A DNA stretch of 64,000 nt from Pseudochryseolinea flava (GCF_003286915.1 NZ_QMFY01000006.1:248001-312000); one strand, 5' to 3'; numbered from the stretch's first letter, positions 6,652 through 17,000 are shown. Program-made: numbers and translations. The notes: generated from the letters alone by a model not told the origin.

Positions 6652-9060
6652 ATGAAGTACATTTACTTTTTCCTAATGATCATAGGATGTCATTATACAG
6701 CATTGTCGCAAACAACGGGAGGGCTACGCGGTTCTGTCAAAACTTCCGATGGTAATCCGGCTGCTTTTGTGAACGTGAGTATCCAGGGGACATCGAAGGG
6801 GGCGACGGCGGATTGGCAGGGTAACTACGAAATAAAAAACGTCCCGCCAGGAAACCACGTAGTCGTTGCATCTTTCGTGGGACTGGAGGTTAAGCAGCAA
6901 ACAGTGGAAGTGCTTGCAGGTCGCGTGACCATTGTGGATTTTGCGCTCAGTGAGAACACAACAGCGCTGGAGGAAATAATTGTTTCTGCGCGACCACAGT
7001 TAAACAAAGAAGAAGATATGGTTGCGAAAACGCCACTCAAGAAGTTGGAGAACCCGCAGACCTACAGCAGTGTTTCAACCGAAATTCTCAAGCAACAAGC
7101 GATAACCAATTACGATGATGCGTTCAGAAACGTTCCAGGTATATCAAGAACGTGGGAAGCAACAGGCCGTGATGGCGATGGTGCAGCTTTTTTTGCGCTA
7201 CGTGGGTTGGAGTCACAATCAGGGTTGGTGAATGGTTTGCCTGCAATTACCAACGGAAATCTTGATCCTGCAAACGTTCAAGAGATTCAAGTGATGAAAG
7301 GACCGTCTGCAACATTGTTTGGTGCGAACGCTACGGCCTATTCAAGTTACGGTGGTATCATTAACGTGGTCACCAAGAAACCATATTTTACAAAAGGTGG
7401 TGAAATCGCCTACAGCATTGGAAGCTTCGGATTGAGTCGTATTACCGCTGACGTTAATGCACCTTTGAGCCAAGAAGATCGTGTTGCACTTCGTGTCAAC
7501 GCGGCTTACCACACGGAGGGAAGTTTTCAAGATGCAGGCTTTAAAAAATCATTGTTCATTGCGCCATCGTTAGCCTATGAAGTAAATGATCGGTTGAAGT
7601 TTTTAGTGAATACGGAAATTTTGGAAGAGGAGCGAGCTGTGGCGCCTGTGTTCTTTCATAGCAATCGATATGAACCGCTTACATTTAAAACGGTAGACGA
7701 ACTTGATCTGAATACAAATCTTTCGTTTACAACCAATGATCTATCGATTAAGAATCCACGCGCGAGTATTCAAGCGCAGATGATTTATAAAATATCTGAT
7801 CAGTGGACGTCTCAATCTGTTGTTTCTCGTGGGTCAGCGAAGTCTGATGGATACTATACCTATATATGGGCTGGTGATGAAGGCGATAATATTTTTAGTC
7901 AGAGCTTCACAGACGTTGAACAGTCGAGAACTACAACCAATGTTCAGCAGAATTTTAACGGTGACTTTAAAATTGGTAAGGTTAGAAATCGCGTGTTGAT
8001 AGGATTCGACTACCTCCATCAGGAGATTGATAACCGCGGTATAGGGTATGAGTTCGTTCGAAATGTGACACCGCAAGGCTTAGTACCCGGCGAAGAAATT
8101 TATTTAACGCGAGCCATTGTCGATAGTGTGTTGATGGATGCGGGTTCGGATAATAATAGCGCATCATTTGCAGCATTCGGAGCTTACGTTTCTGATGTTG
8201 TGAATATTACTGATCAACTAATTGTTTTGGCAAGTTTGCGTGCGGATTATTTTTATACCCAAGGAGATAAAGTGACAGAAGGTGATGCGTACGATGAATT
8301 TGTATTGTCTCCAAAAATTGGTGTTGTGTATCAAATCGTACCGGAGAAGTTTTCGGTGTTTGCAAATTATCAGACAGCTTTTCATAACAACGGCGTGTCA
8401 TTTGTAACCGATGATCCGGACGGTAAAGTCGGATATTATTATAAACCATTCAAAGCAGATCACGCTAATCAGTGGGAGGCCGGTGTGAAAGCAAATCTTT
8501 TACGAGACAGACTTTTTGCAACGGCATCGTACTATAACATCAACGTGTTTGATCGATTATATACTGATCCTGTTCGTCCGTACAATTCAATTCAAGGTGG
8601 TGAGGTTGAGAGTAAGGGTTTTGAAATTGAGGTAACAGCAAATCTGTTTCAAGGGTTTAGCCTGATCACGGGTTACAGCCACAACGAAACATTGAATGTT
8701 GCGGGCGCGAGTGAAGATTTTTATAGTCAGCCAGGAACGGTTCCGGGAGGACAAGGCCCACAAGATCAATTTAATTTTTGGGCAACTTATCGGCTTAATT
8801 TCGGCAAGCTGAAGAATTTAGGATTTGGTGTTGGTGGGAATTATGCAAGTGAATACCGCGTCGCTGACGGCGTGCTCACCGGCGTGTTCGATTTGCCTAG
8901 CTATAAAGTTTTTAACGCTAGCATCTTTTATCATCCCGAGAAGTTCCGCATCGGATTTAATTTGAACAATGTATTCGATGAAGAATACTACATTGGCTAC
9001 TGGTCGGTGAATCCACAGAAGCCTAGAAATTTTGTAGTTAGTTTTGCCTACAAGTTTTAG
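6652..9060 (+). CDS. TonB-dependent siderophore-type receptor
   Basis: 802 residues. Signal peptide (about 1-20, ending TALSQ), a carboxypeptidase-D-regulatory-like beta-sandwich (about 22-105, GGLRGSVKTSDGNPAAFVNV to DFAL), a plug domain (about 125-235, with the typical VMKGPSATLFG and GGIINVVTKKP motifs), then a 22-strand barrel. The last residue is Phe, as required for barrel assembly. Plug and barrel motifs resemble ferric-siderophore receptors rather than SusC proteins, and no SusD partner is adjacent. Likely takes up an iron-siderophore or similar ligand across the outer membrane with TonB energy. The gene is monocistronic, with its own promoter and terminator. Iron control is likely, but no Fur box is obvious. 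Confidence 0.88.
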   Translation: MKYIYFFLMIIGCHYTALSQTTGGLRGSVKTSDGNPAAFVNVSIQGTSKGATADWQGNYEIKNVPPGNHVVVASFVGLEVKQQTVEVLAGRVTIVDFALSENTTALEEIIVSARPQLNKEEDMVAKTPLKKLENPQTYSSVSTEILKQQAITNYDDAFRNVPGISRTWEATGRDGDGAAFFALRGLESQSGLVNGLPAITNGNLDPANVQEIQVMKGPSATLFGANATAYSSYGGIINVVTKKPYFTKGGEIAYSIGSFGLSRITADVNAPLSQEDRVALRVNAAYHTEGSFQDAGFKKSLFIAPSLAYEVNDRLKFLVNTEILEEERAVAPVFFHSNRYEPLTFKTVDELDLNTNLSFTTNDLSIKNPRASIQAQMIYKISDQWTSQSVVSRGSAKSDGYYTYIWAGDEGDNIFSQSFTDVEQSRTTTNVQQNFNGDFKIGKVRNRVLIGFDYLHQEIDNRGIGYEFVRNVTPQGLVPGEEIYLTRAIVDSVLMDAGSDNNSASFAAFGAYVSDVVNITDQLIVLASLRADYFYTQGDKVTEGDAYDEFVLSPKIGVVYQIVPEKFSVFANYQTAFHNNGVSFVTDDPDGKVGYYYKPFKADHANQWEAGVKANLLRDRLFATASYYNINVFDRLYTDPVRPYNSIQGGEVESKGFEIEVTANLFQGFSLITGYSHNETLNVAGASEDFYSQPGTVPGGQGPQDQFNFWATYRLNFGKLKNLGFGVGGNYASEYRVADGVLTGVFDLPSYKVFNASIFYHPEKFRIGFNLNNVFDEEYYIGYWSVNPQKPRNFVVSFAYKF

Positions 9061-9081
9061 TATCAACATATTTTAAACACT

Positions 9082-9117
9082 AATTCCTCGGGGCATACCT
9101 CGAGGAATTTTTTTTTG
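9082..9117 (+). terminator. Terminator after the TonB-dependent receptor
   Basis: AATTCCTCG (9082-9090) pairs with CGAGGAATT (9101-9109), followed by a long T-run. About 230 nt further to the next gene hold no other recognisable feature. Confidence 0.85.
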
Positions 9118-9348
9118 TGATTAAAAGCACATGATTCACAACACATGAATATACTGTAGTGATATCATTCAAAAACAATCAGGTTTTCCGTTGCGTGTTA
9201 TGTTGCTCTTGTTTAAATAATTTTCATCCTTCGTATTGTATTCACGCTTTTTATCTCGAAGAAAATTTTGCGTTCAGTTAACTATATCTGCGTGGAAGTA
9301 TTTGGTTCGCTGTAGAATAATCGTTGTCAATTTTAACCGTTAGCCTTT

Positions 9349-9771
9349 ATGAAAAATCTATTGATCGTCTTAATTGTTTGTGGAGTATCATCGAATGTAT
9401 GTCGCGCGCAATGGACTACTGCCGGTGTGAATATTAACTATACCACAGGCGCAGTAAGCATCGGCACCACCAAAGTATCTACACCGTATAAGTTGGCTGT
9501 TGGCGGAGGAATCATCGCTGAAGAAGTTGTGATTAAGTTACAAGCAGCTTGGCCGGACTATGTATTTGATGGGGGTTATCCTTTAATGGACTTGAAGGCT
9601 CTTGATGCGTACATATCGGAGCATAAACATCTCCCGGACGTGCCGAGCGCCCTTGAGGTTGAGCGTGAAGGCGTAAAAATTGGCGAGATGAATACTGTTT
9701 TGCTGAAGAAGATTGAGGAACTCACGCGCTATGTAATAGTGCTTCAAAAACAGATTGACGAAATGAAGTAG
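9349..9771 (+). CDS. Secreted protein with tail-fibre-type C-terminal module
   Basis: 140 residues with a signal peptide (MKNLLIVLIVCGVSSNVCRAQ). The C-terminal half matches a module common at the ends of long Bacteroidota surface proteins and phage-tail-like proteins. It reads WPDYVFDGGYPLMDL, then an HKHLPDVPSA turn, then GEMNTVLLKKIEELTRYVIVLQKQI forming a terminal coiled coil. Here the usual long repetitive N-terminal body is missing, leaving only a 50-residue start, so this is a minimal version. It is probably exported and trimeric; function unknown. Confidence 0.65.
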   Translation: MKNLLIVLIVCGVSSNVCRAQWTTAGVNINYTTGAVSIGTTKVSTPYKLAVGGGIIAEEVVIKLQAAWPDYVFDGGYPLMDLKALDAYISEHKHLPDVPSALEVEREGVKIGEMNTVLLKKIEELTRYVIVLQKQIDEMK

Positions 9772-9801
9772 TCAGTGATACACCGTTGAGTTTGATCTTG
9801 T

Positions 9802-10167
9802 ATGGAAGAGTCATTTGATCAACTGATGAAGGCCAAATTTGTGAAAGCACTGCTTGATACTACGCATGCTTTCAACTTGCGACGATTGGAACACGTACGG
9901 GTCATTGAAAAAGGTTGGGCTATTGTAGCTGAATATCGGAGTGCGGAAACGAAAGTAGAGCTATTATTCGGTCCTGCGGATTGGATGATAGAAATGCTCG
10001 TGGAAACAAAATCTACACGCTACGGTATTGAGAGCTTGTTTGAGATATCGATGCTGCGGAAATGGATTGGCGAAAATCCGTTACCAGTCAAAGATGAGCG
10101 CAATATTCGGCAGGAGCTTGAATGGAATCTAAAGCTTTATGACACAGCGTTACCCTTATTGGAATAG
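9802..10167 (+). CDS. Hypothetical cytosolic protein
   Basis: 121 residues, ATG at 9802, 30 nt after the preceding gene. No signal peptide or membrane helix. Mixed alpha/beta content with several aromatic residues (GWAIVAEYRSAETKVELLFGP, DWMIEML). No family recognised. Tight spacing with the upstream gene suggests co-transcription, although their likely locations differ. Confidence 0.55.
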   Translation: MEESFDQLMKAKFVKALLDTTHAFNLRRLEHVRVIEKGWAIVAEYRSAETKVELLFGPADWMIEMLVETKSTRYGIESLFEISMLRKWIGENPLPVKDERNIRQELEWNLKLYDTALPLLE

Positions 10168-10302
10168 CTGGACGTCATCAGTTCAATATGGAGTAAAGGG
10201 CTTATCAATTGAGGTATATTTTAGGAGTTTCTTGCGGTCGACGTAATAGACGAGCAGAAGTTGCATTATTAGTTTTCTGCGTATTTGTTATATTGACCGC
10301 CT

Positions 10303-10728
10303 ATGAAATCAATTGAATACCAGGTAGGCAATTGGGTAAAGCGCCCGCAATCCGTAGAGGACTTTTTTGTATCCCCGATGTTCGAAGACCAGATTAAGAC
10401 GCTTCAAACGAATGATTCAGCGCTCTTCTCCAAACCTGATGATCGGGGTAATGGAAGTGTGCCTCTTTTTCAACTTCGTGGTATTCCATTGACAGATCAA
10501 TGGTTTGTCCGTCTAGGTTTTGAAAACAAGAGCGATGATACAGCCATTATCTGGCGAAAAGTTGCTCCAGGAATGACGATGTTCGATATACTCCAACGTC
10601 ATGGCGACAGCCGGATTTTTTCTATAAACTTTAAAAAGGTGCAAATTCCTGTGCAGTATGTTCACCAGCTTCAAAATCTTTACAAAGGATTAGCCGGTGA
10701 AGAACTTATCCAAGACCAGACACTGTGA
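10303..10728 (+). CDS. Hypothetical cytosolic protein
   Basis: 141 residues, ATG at 10303. Soluble, no signal peptide. Contains short hydrophobic strands separated by charged turns (VPLFQLRGIPLTDQWFVRLGFE) and no diagnostic motif. It is convergent with the oxidoreductase at 10737, with only 8 nt between the stops, leaving no room for a separate terminator. Function unknown. Confidence 0.5.
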   Translation: MKSIEYQVGNWVKRPQSVEDFFVSPMFEDQIKTLQTNDSALFSKPDDRGNGSVPLFQLRGIPLTDQWFVRLGFENKSDDTAIIWRKVAPGMTMFDILQRHGDSRIFSINFKKVQIPVQYVHQLQNLYKGLAGEELIQDQTL

Positions 10729-10736
10729 TTTTAATC

Positions 10737-11624
10737 TTAGCTTTGACGTCCTGCTTTACGTTCGCGTAAAAAGCTGATTAACATCGGGAGATCTTGCTCG
10801 CCAAATCCTGCATCAATCATGGCTTTAAAATGTGATTGCATGATTTCGCCTAAAGGAAGTTGAACGTTGCTTGCATCGGCGGTATCTAATGCGAGTTTTA
10901 GGTCTTTGCTTGCTAAGCGTGTAGCGAACCCGTTGGGATTGTCTTTTTCGGCAACGATCATATTACCATAATTCTTTACAATCGGCGAGCCTAATACTGT
11001 ACTTGTCATCATTTCTAAAAGTGCTGCTTTGTCGATTTCATTTCGCTCTGCAACCAACATCACTTCGCTTAGCATACCGGTCGTTATGAAGATTTGATAG
11101 TTTACCAAAAGCTTCGCGATGTTAGCAGTGAATGGCTTAACACCATAGTCGAAAATGCGTTGGCTAAGTGCGCTGAGAACAGGCTGTACTTTCTCTTTGG
11201 CCATGGAATTTCCAGCGCATAAAATGAAAAGTTGCTTCGCAGCCGCTGCAGGTGGTCTTCCTAAGACAGGTGCAGCAATATAATCGACACCGAAATGATT
11301 CGCAGATCCTTCCAGTAGCAATGCCGTTGCCGCTGAAATGGTACTCATCGAAACGTGTACCGCGCCTTGTCGTAAATGTGGCAACATCTTTACTTGCACT
11401 TCTTTCACAGCAGCATCGTCACTCAGCATGGTTACTACAACGTCAACGTTTTGAACCGCTTCTTCGATCGACGTAAAATGTTGTACATTCTCGCCGCCAA
11501 GTTTTTGGACTTTTCCTTGTGTACGATTATAAAGATGTAATTGAAACCCCGCGGTGATAAGATTTTTTGCCATCGGGTGCCCCATGTTGCCGAGTCCAAT
11601 GAAAGCGATATTTGAAGTGCTCAT
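10737..11624 (-). CDS. NAD(P)-dependent 3-hydroxyisobutyrate-dehydrogenase-like oxidoreductase
   Basis: 295 residues. An N-terminal Rossmann fold with IAFIGLGNMGHPMAKNL (G-x-G-x2-G) and an Arg after strand 2 (LYNRT), consistent with NADP preference. The all-helical C-terminal domain contains the catalytic-lysine helix ANIAKLLVNY. The normal GPxGxG turn before that lysine is changed to GVKPFTAN. This family reduces or oxidises beta-hydroxyacids (3-hydroxyisobutyrate, tartronate semialdehyde, succinic semialdehyde); the substrate here is open. It is divergent from the 7TM regulator at 11806, and the shared upstream region holds a perfect 12-bp palindrome. Confidence 0.85.
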   Translation of the reverse strand: MSTSNIAFIGLGNMGHPMAKNLITAGFQLHLYNRTQGKVQKLGGENVQHFTSIEEAVQNVDVVVTMLSDDAAVKEVQVKMLPHLRQGAVHVSMSTISAATALLLEGSANHFGVDYIAAPVLGRPPAAAAKQLFILCAGNSMAKEKVQPVLSALSQRIFDYGVKPFTANIAKLLVNYQIFITTGMLSEVMLVAERNEIDKAALLEMMTSTVLGSPIVKNYGNMIVAEKDNPNGFATRLASKDLKLALDTADASNVQLPLGEIMQSHFKAMIDAGFGEQDLPMLISFLRERKAGRQS

Positions 11625-11758
11625 GTGTTTAAATTGTATTCACGTGAAAGATACCAACGATGCGGCGATATACCGCGAGTCAGTTCCCAACGTCGAATGA
11701 TTGTAGATAGTTTCGTGAATTTGTAAAATGTGTATGATGGGCCGGTATTTCTTCATAG

Positions 11759-11770
11759 CGTTTGCAAACG
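11759..11770. promoter_or_regulatory. LacI-type operator candidate, perfect palindrome
   Basis: CGTTTGCAAACG is a perfect 12-bp palindrome in the divergent interval between the oxidoreductase (start 11624, minus) and the 7TM sensor (start 11806, plus). The central symmetric CG/GC core with flanking A/T steps resembles LacI/GalR-family operators. No LacI regulator is encoded in this window. Confidence 0.45.
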
Positions 11771-11805
11771 TGTGAACACTTGAATACAATTGCTTACCTT
11801 GTATC

Positions 11806-13716
11806 ATGTTCCGAAGAATACTCTTCATTGCATACTTGAGCGCGTTCAGTCTCGCGAGTTTCGCTCAGCAAGTCGTTGAGGTCGACGACAATAAGACGGA
11901 GCATAATTTTATGCCTTTTGAAATTCCCTTTTTTCTTGATGAATCGAATTCGTTAACCTTCAGTGAAATTTCGTCGCCGGGTTTCTCTAATCGCTTTAAG
12001 ATCAATCCCAACTATCAGAACAAAGACTTCAAGCCAGATGCTTCGTATTGGATCCGCCTTCCAATCCGACATAACACGGCCTCGCGTAAGGTGTGGCTGT
12101 TAGAATTTTATGATCAGACGATCGATCACATTGATGCTTACATCCCACGCCACGATGGTTCCTACGTAAATATTGAAATGGGTGACCAAAAGCCTTTTCG
12201 TGCCAGATCAGTGCTTCATAAAAATTATGAGATGGTGCTCGATATGAAATCGGACTCCGTGATGTACTACTACTTTAAAGTGAGTTCGCATGAGTTTGCA
12301 GATATCCGAATTGCATTTAGGTCTGTCGATCGATTTATCTACTACGCACTGAATGAATATTTTCTCTTCGGCACATTTTATGGAATGATTTTGATCATCA
12401 GTCTTTATAACTTTTTGGTCTTTTTGGCGATCAGAGAAGTAAAGAACATTTTTTACATACTGTATATACTGAGTGTCGCGGCATACGCCATGAGTTATGA
12501 TGGCATTGGATTTCAATATTTATGGCCCAATCATCCGCAGTGGAATGACTATGCAGTAGGGGTAACGTTGTACGCTGTAATTATTTGGAGCCTCGTCTTC
12601 ACGCGCCGATTTCTCAGAACGAAAGCAAATGCACCTAAACTTGATCGAATCCTTCAATGGATGATTATCGCACGAACGGTATTATTCATCATTGAACTGT
12701 TCTTCGTACCAGAATTGCTCACGTACAGAAACATCGAAATCATTCCTTTGTCAATGATTTTTTACACGGCTATTTCGGTATGGCGACAAGGTTATCGACC
12801 GGCGCGATTTTTCGTGATTGCTTATGGCGTGTTATTCACGGGATTCTTCGTCCGTACCCTGGTGTATTTTAACTTACTGCCCTTCACCACGGCATTACAC
12901 TACAGCTTACACTTCAGTTTCGTGCTGGAAATGCTTTTCCTCACGTTTGCGATGGGTGATAGAATTCGCATTTTAAAAGACATGCGTGATCGCGCGCTGA
13001 AAAGAACTATCCATCAGCAAGAAGTCAACATGGTGTTGAAGGACAAAGTCAACCGTGAGCTTGAGCAGAAAGTTTTAGAACGCACCACAGAGATTAACCA
13101 AAAGAACCGACAGCTCGAAGAGAGTAATCAAAAGCTGGAACGTCAAGCTTTTGAGATCAATCAAATCAATTCCATTCTTGACCTCGATAACTGGAAACTT
13201 AAGAACAGCATCAAGGAAGTACTCAATGAACGCCTGATGGAAAAGACGATGGACTATCAGCAGTTTCAAACGCTGTATCCGGATACACTCGCGTGCTATC
13301 GTTTTTTAGATACATTGAAATGGGAGAAAGGATTTCATTGTCGTAAGTGCAGCAATGAGAAGTTTTTCGACGGGGCAACAAAGTTTTCCAAACGTTGCAC
13401 ACGATGTGGCTACAACGAATCCGTCACGGCCTTCACCATTTTTCATAGCATTAAGTTTCCGATCGAAAAGGCGTTTTATATAGCCTACCTCACCGTTGCT
13501 GGCAAAAAGGATTACACGTTAGACGACCTCGCGGGACAACTCGATTTGCGGGTCAATACGGTTTGGGCCTTCAAACACAAAGTACTCGAGCGGATCGAGG
13601 ACTCAGAAAAGAAGGGCCGACGGATGACAATTTCGAGGTGGGAAGAGGTGATCATGATACATGATCAGTCAACCTCGTCGAAGAAAACCAAGGGAAATAT
13701 CGGTCAGCCAGCCTAA
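11806..13716 (+). CDS. 7TMR-DISM sensor fused to IS1595-type transposase zinc ribbon and HTH
   Basis: 636 residues. Signal peptide (ending ASFAQQ), then a periplasmic 7TMR-DISMED2-like jelly roll (about 35-165; FKPDASYWIRLPIRHN, WLLEFYDQTIDHIDAY). Seven membrane helices follow (about 185-390), then a cytoplasmic coiled coil (about 395-480). The C-terminus is not a kinase or cyclase. It matches the N-terminal part of IS1595-group transposases: FLDTLKWEKGFHCRKC, a zinc ribbon with Cys512/Cys515 and Cys531/Cys534, SVTAFTIFHSIKFPIEKAF, and a helix-turn-helix (LDDLAGQLDLRVNTVWAFKHKV). The protein ends about 45 residues later, before any DDE catalytic domain. It sits directly upstream of susC, so a membrane-tethered, ligand-gated DNA-binding regulator of this locus is the natural inference. 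Confidence 0.85.
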   Translation: MFRRILFIAYLSAFSLASFAQQVVEVDDNKTEHNFMPFEIPFFLDESNSLTFSEISSPGFSNRFKINPNYQNKDFKPDASYWIRLPIRHNTASRKVWLLEFYDQTIDHIDAYIPRHDGSYVNIEMGDQKPFRARSVLHKNYEMVLDMKSDSVMYYYFKVSSHEFADIRIAFRSVDRFIYYALNEYFLFGTFYGMILIISLYNFLVFLAIREVKNIFYILYILSVAAYAMSYDGIGFQYLWPNHPQWNDYAVGVTLYAVIIWSLVFTRRFLRTKANAPKLDRILQWMIIARTVLFIIELFFVPELLTYRNIEIIPLSMIFYTAISVWRQGYRPARFFVIAYGVLFTGFFVRTLVYFNLLPFTTALHYSLHFSFVLEMLFLTFAMGDRIRILKDMRDRALKRTIHQQEVNMVLKDKVNRELEQKVLERTTEINQKNRQLEESNQKLERQAFEINQINSILDLDNWKLKNSIKEVLNERLMEKTMDYQQFQTLYPDTLACYRFLDTLKWEKGFHCRKCSNEKFFDGATKFSKRCTRCGYNESVTAFTIFHSIKFPIEKAFYIAYLTVAGKKDYTLDDLAGQLDLRVNTVWAFKHKVLERIEDSEKKGRRMTISRWEEVIMIHDQSTSSKKTKGNIGQPA

Positions 13717-14043
13717 TCTCAACATAACCTTCACATTTTTTTGAACCGGATTCCGCTGGCACCGCAATGACATAAATCAAGTTTTTGCTGATTTGGAAAC
13801 TTTATTTCTATCCGGCAAAATATGATGTTTTTTTCCTAGAAGAGAGCCGAGGAGAGCTGCGGCAAATACGCCCGAAAACGTTTGAAATCAATGTTTTTTA
13901 TCCGCAAAAAACAAAGTGATGCCAAACGCCCGAAATCGATGCAAAAAGCGTGATTTCTTAAAAAAATCGTTGGAAAGCGATTGCAAACTCCAAAATTCAC
14001 TTCTGCGGATAGCTAAAACCAGCCGCTGCCGCAAGTGAAACTT
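13717..14043 (+). promoter_or_regulatory. AT-rich regulatory interval before susC with repeated motifs
   Basis: About 320 nt without a gene. ACGCCCGAAA occurs twice, at 13868-13877 and 13926-13935, 58 bp apart. TGTTTTTT (13892-13899) and AAAAAACA (13906-13913) form an 8-bp inverted repeat around ATCCGC, and TATCCGGCAAAA/TATCCGCAAAAA repeats occur near 13810 and 13900. AAACGTTT at 13876-13883 is palindromic. No TAnnTTTG box is evident. This interval probably holds the susC promoter and the binding sites of a regulator, perhaps the adjacent fusion protein. Confidence 0.45.
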
Positions 14044-17000
14044 ATGGTGAGATTTCTACTTTTCATTCTTTTCGGCATGACCATTTTTCATGCGCACAGT
14101 CAAAGTCGTCGCATTACGGGAAGTGTAAAGGATGGTCAGGACGGTAGTCCGATTCCGGGTGCTAACGTTGTTGTTCAGGGCACAAGTAAAGGTACGACAA
14201 CGGACCTCGATGGAAATTTTGCCATCGATCTTTCCGACACAGAAAGCGTTCTCAATTTTTCTTTTGTCGGGTATAAAACAAGTACTGTCGAGGTGGGGGA
14301 CCGCACGGTTGTTGACGTAACACTCGAGGCAGACATTACGATGCTTGCCGACGTGGTTGTTGTCGGTTACGGTATTCAGAAAAAAACGGATATAACCGGT
14401 GCCACAGCTTCGGTAAAAGGAGAAGAATTGTCTAAGCAACCGGTGCTCACAGCAACGCAGGCAATGCAGGGTAAGGTGGCAGGCGTTCAGATCATCAGCA
14501 GCGGACAACCTGGTACATCACCACAGGTCCGTATTCGAGGTTTAAGTACAGCACTAGGAGGAACGACAACACTTTTTGTTGTTGACGGCGTGCTCACAGA
14601 CGATATATCTAACATCAACACCGCCGATATCGTCAGTATGGATGTGCTGAAGGATGCATCGTCTGCTGCCATCTATGGATCACGTGGTGCGAATGGTGTG
14701 ATCATCATTACAACGCGACAGGGAAAGGCTGGAGCTTTTAAAATTAATTATAACAATAACATCGGTATTCGTCAGGCATCAAACTTAGTGGAGATGGCGA
14801 ATGCTGAAGAGTATAGAAACTATGTTCAGGCAGCGACGGGTGAAATTGTTCCACAATCCGACTATGACACCGATTGGTATGATACCATCCTTCGCACTGC
14901 ATTGCAACAGAGTCATAATATTTCATTGTCTGGCGGTACAGACAAATCAACGTTCCTCATCAATGCCGGTTATCTGGAAGATGAAGGTATCGTTATTGGA
15001 AATGAATTCAAACGACTAACACTTCGCCTCAACAGCGACTATAAAATCAATGATAAAGTTACACTTGGACTGCAGTCATCGTACGGTAGCAGTGAAAACC
15101 AAAATGGGTTTAACAATATCGACATTGACGCATTTGGAAATATCGGTGCTGTATACAACAATGCTTACCGTGCATCGCCAACCATTGCCAGTAAAGTTGG
15201 TGGGCGCTATGGAAATACATCAGCCTTTCAGAATGTGGGCAACCCGCTACTAGACGTAAGTAATAATCGGGTAAAAGTGTTGGAGAACAGACTTCAAGGA
15301 TCATCCTTTCTCGAAGTAAAACCAACGTCATGGCTAAGCCTTCGTACATCCATAGGCGCTGATTGGAAAAATAGTTTGAATCGTGTTTACGCATATGAGT
15401 TCAGAGCTGATGAAAACACATTCCTCATTGCGGGTGGCAATCAATTGAATCCACTGAGTCGTCTGAATGTAAAACAGATTCAGTCGTTTCGTTGGGTATG
15501 GGATAACACCGCGACGATTACGAAATCCTTTGACAAGCACGCATTCACATTACTCATCGGAACAACAGCAGAGAAGTACAAGCAGCATTGGATTTCGGCC
15601 CTTCGGAAAGATGTTCCCCCAGATGAAAATCTATGGTATATCAATGTTGGCGACGCCAATACATCACAAAACGATGGTAAAGGTGAAGCATGGTCTCGTA
15701 ACTCTTATCTCGCAAGATTGAACTATGCGTTCGATGAAAAATATTTACTAACGGCAACGATTCGAACGGATGGAAGTTCGCGGCTCCCTGGAAAAAATCG
15801 ATGGCAACAGTATCCGTCATTTGGTGTGGGATGGATCGCCAGCAGAGAGGCATTCATGCTTGATCAGAATATATTCGACCTTTTAAAACTTCGCGCTTCT
15901 TATGGTAAAGTTGGCAATGATCAGGTTCCAACAGATGCTTATACCAGTATCGTTACGTTAAACACACCCTACGCTTTCAACGGAAGTGTTTCGCCTGCCA
16001 CGAACGGAGCACAGTTAAAACAACTTATCGATCCCAACCTCACGTGGGAATCAACAACGGAATATGATGTAGCGCTTGAGTTCGAAATGTTGAATTCGAG
16101 ATTGTCGGGTGAAGTAAATTACTATAATAAAAAAGTCGATAACGCATTGATCAAAGTGCCAATCTTTAATACGATTGGTGATGATGATAACGCAATCATT
16201 ACGAATGTAGCATCGATTCAAAATAAAGGTGTAGAGGTTGTGCTCAATTGGAAAGGTGAAATAAACACAAAACTATCATACACTATCGGTGCCAATGCCA
16301 CTTTTAATAAAAATGAAGTGGTTGCATTAAATGGAGGACAAGCCATTTGGGGAGGAAGTGTTGGCGCGGCGCAAGGCTTTACAACATACACTGATAATGG
16401 TCAGCCTGTCGGAAGTTTTTATGTGCTGAAAGTTTTAGGTGTATTTAATACGGATGCCGAGGTTAACGCTTACGTCAATGATGAAGGAGAAAAGATTCAA
16501 CCTACCGCAAAGCCCGGAACATTTAAATACTTGGATAAAAATGGCGATGGTACAATCGACGACAGTGATCGGGTGTTCGCAGGATCGTATCAACCAAAAG
16601 CGTACTTCGGATTGAATTTGGGTGTGAATTATAAGAACTGGGATTTTGCTTTATCCATTTATGGTAACGTTGGTAACGAAGTCTACAATGGGAAGAAAGG
16701 TGTTCGCATTGATGGAAAGGATAACATCGAGCGTGATATGGTTTACAATCGATGGACGAGTGGATCTCGTTCACAAACTGAACCCGCAGCCAACACCGGC
16801 AATCTTCTCGCCTCAGATTATTTTATCGAATCCGGTTCGTTTGCACGAATCAATAATCTCACGATAGGTTACACACTTCGCCCAACGTTGCTTGAGCGCG
16901 TACGCATCAATAGTCTACGCGTTTTTGTGATGTCTCAAAATCTTCTGACCTATAAAAAGTATAGTGGGTTTACGGCAGAGCTGCCCGGCGATCCAACCAA

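Noticed and set aside
13309-13716. A separate transposase fragment downstream of a 7TM gene
   Set aside because: The zinc-ribbon/HTH part is in one continuous frame with the coiled coil and membrane helices, with no stop, terminal repeats or DDE remnant; it is a fusion and not a neighbouring pseudogene.
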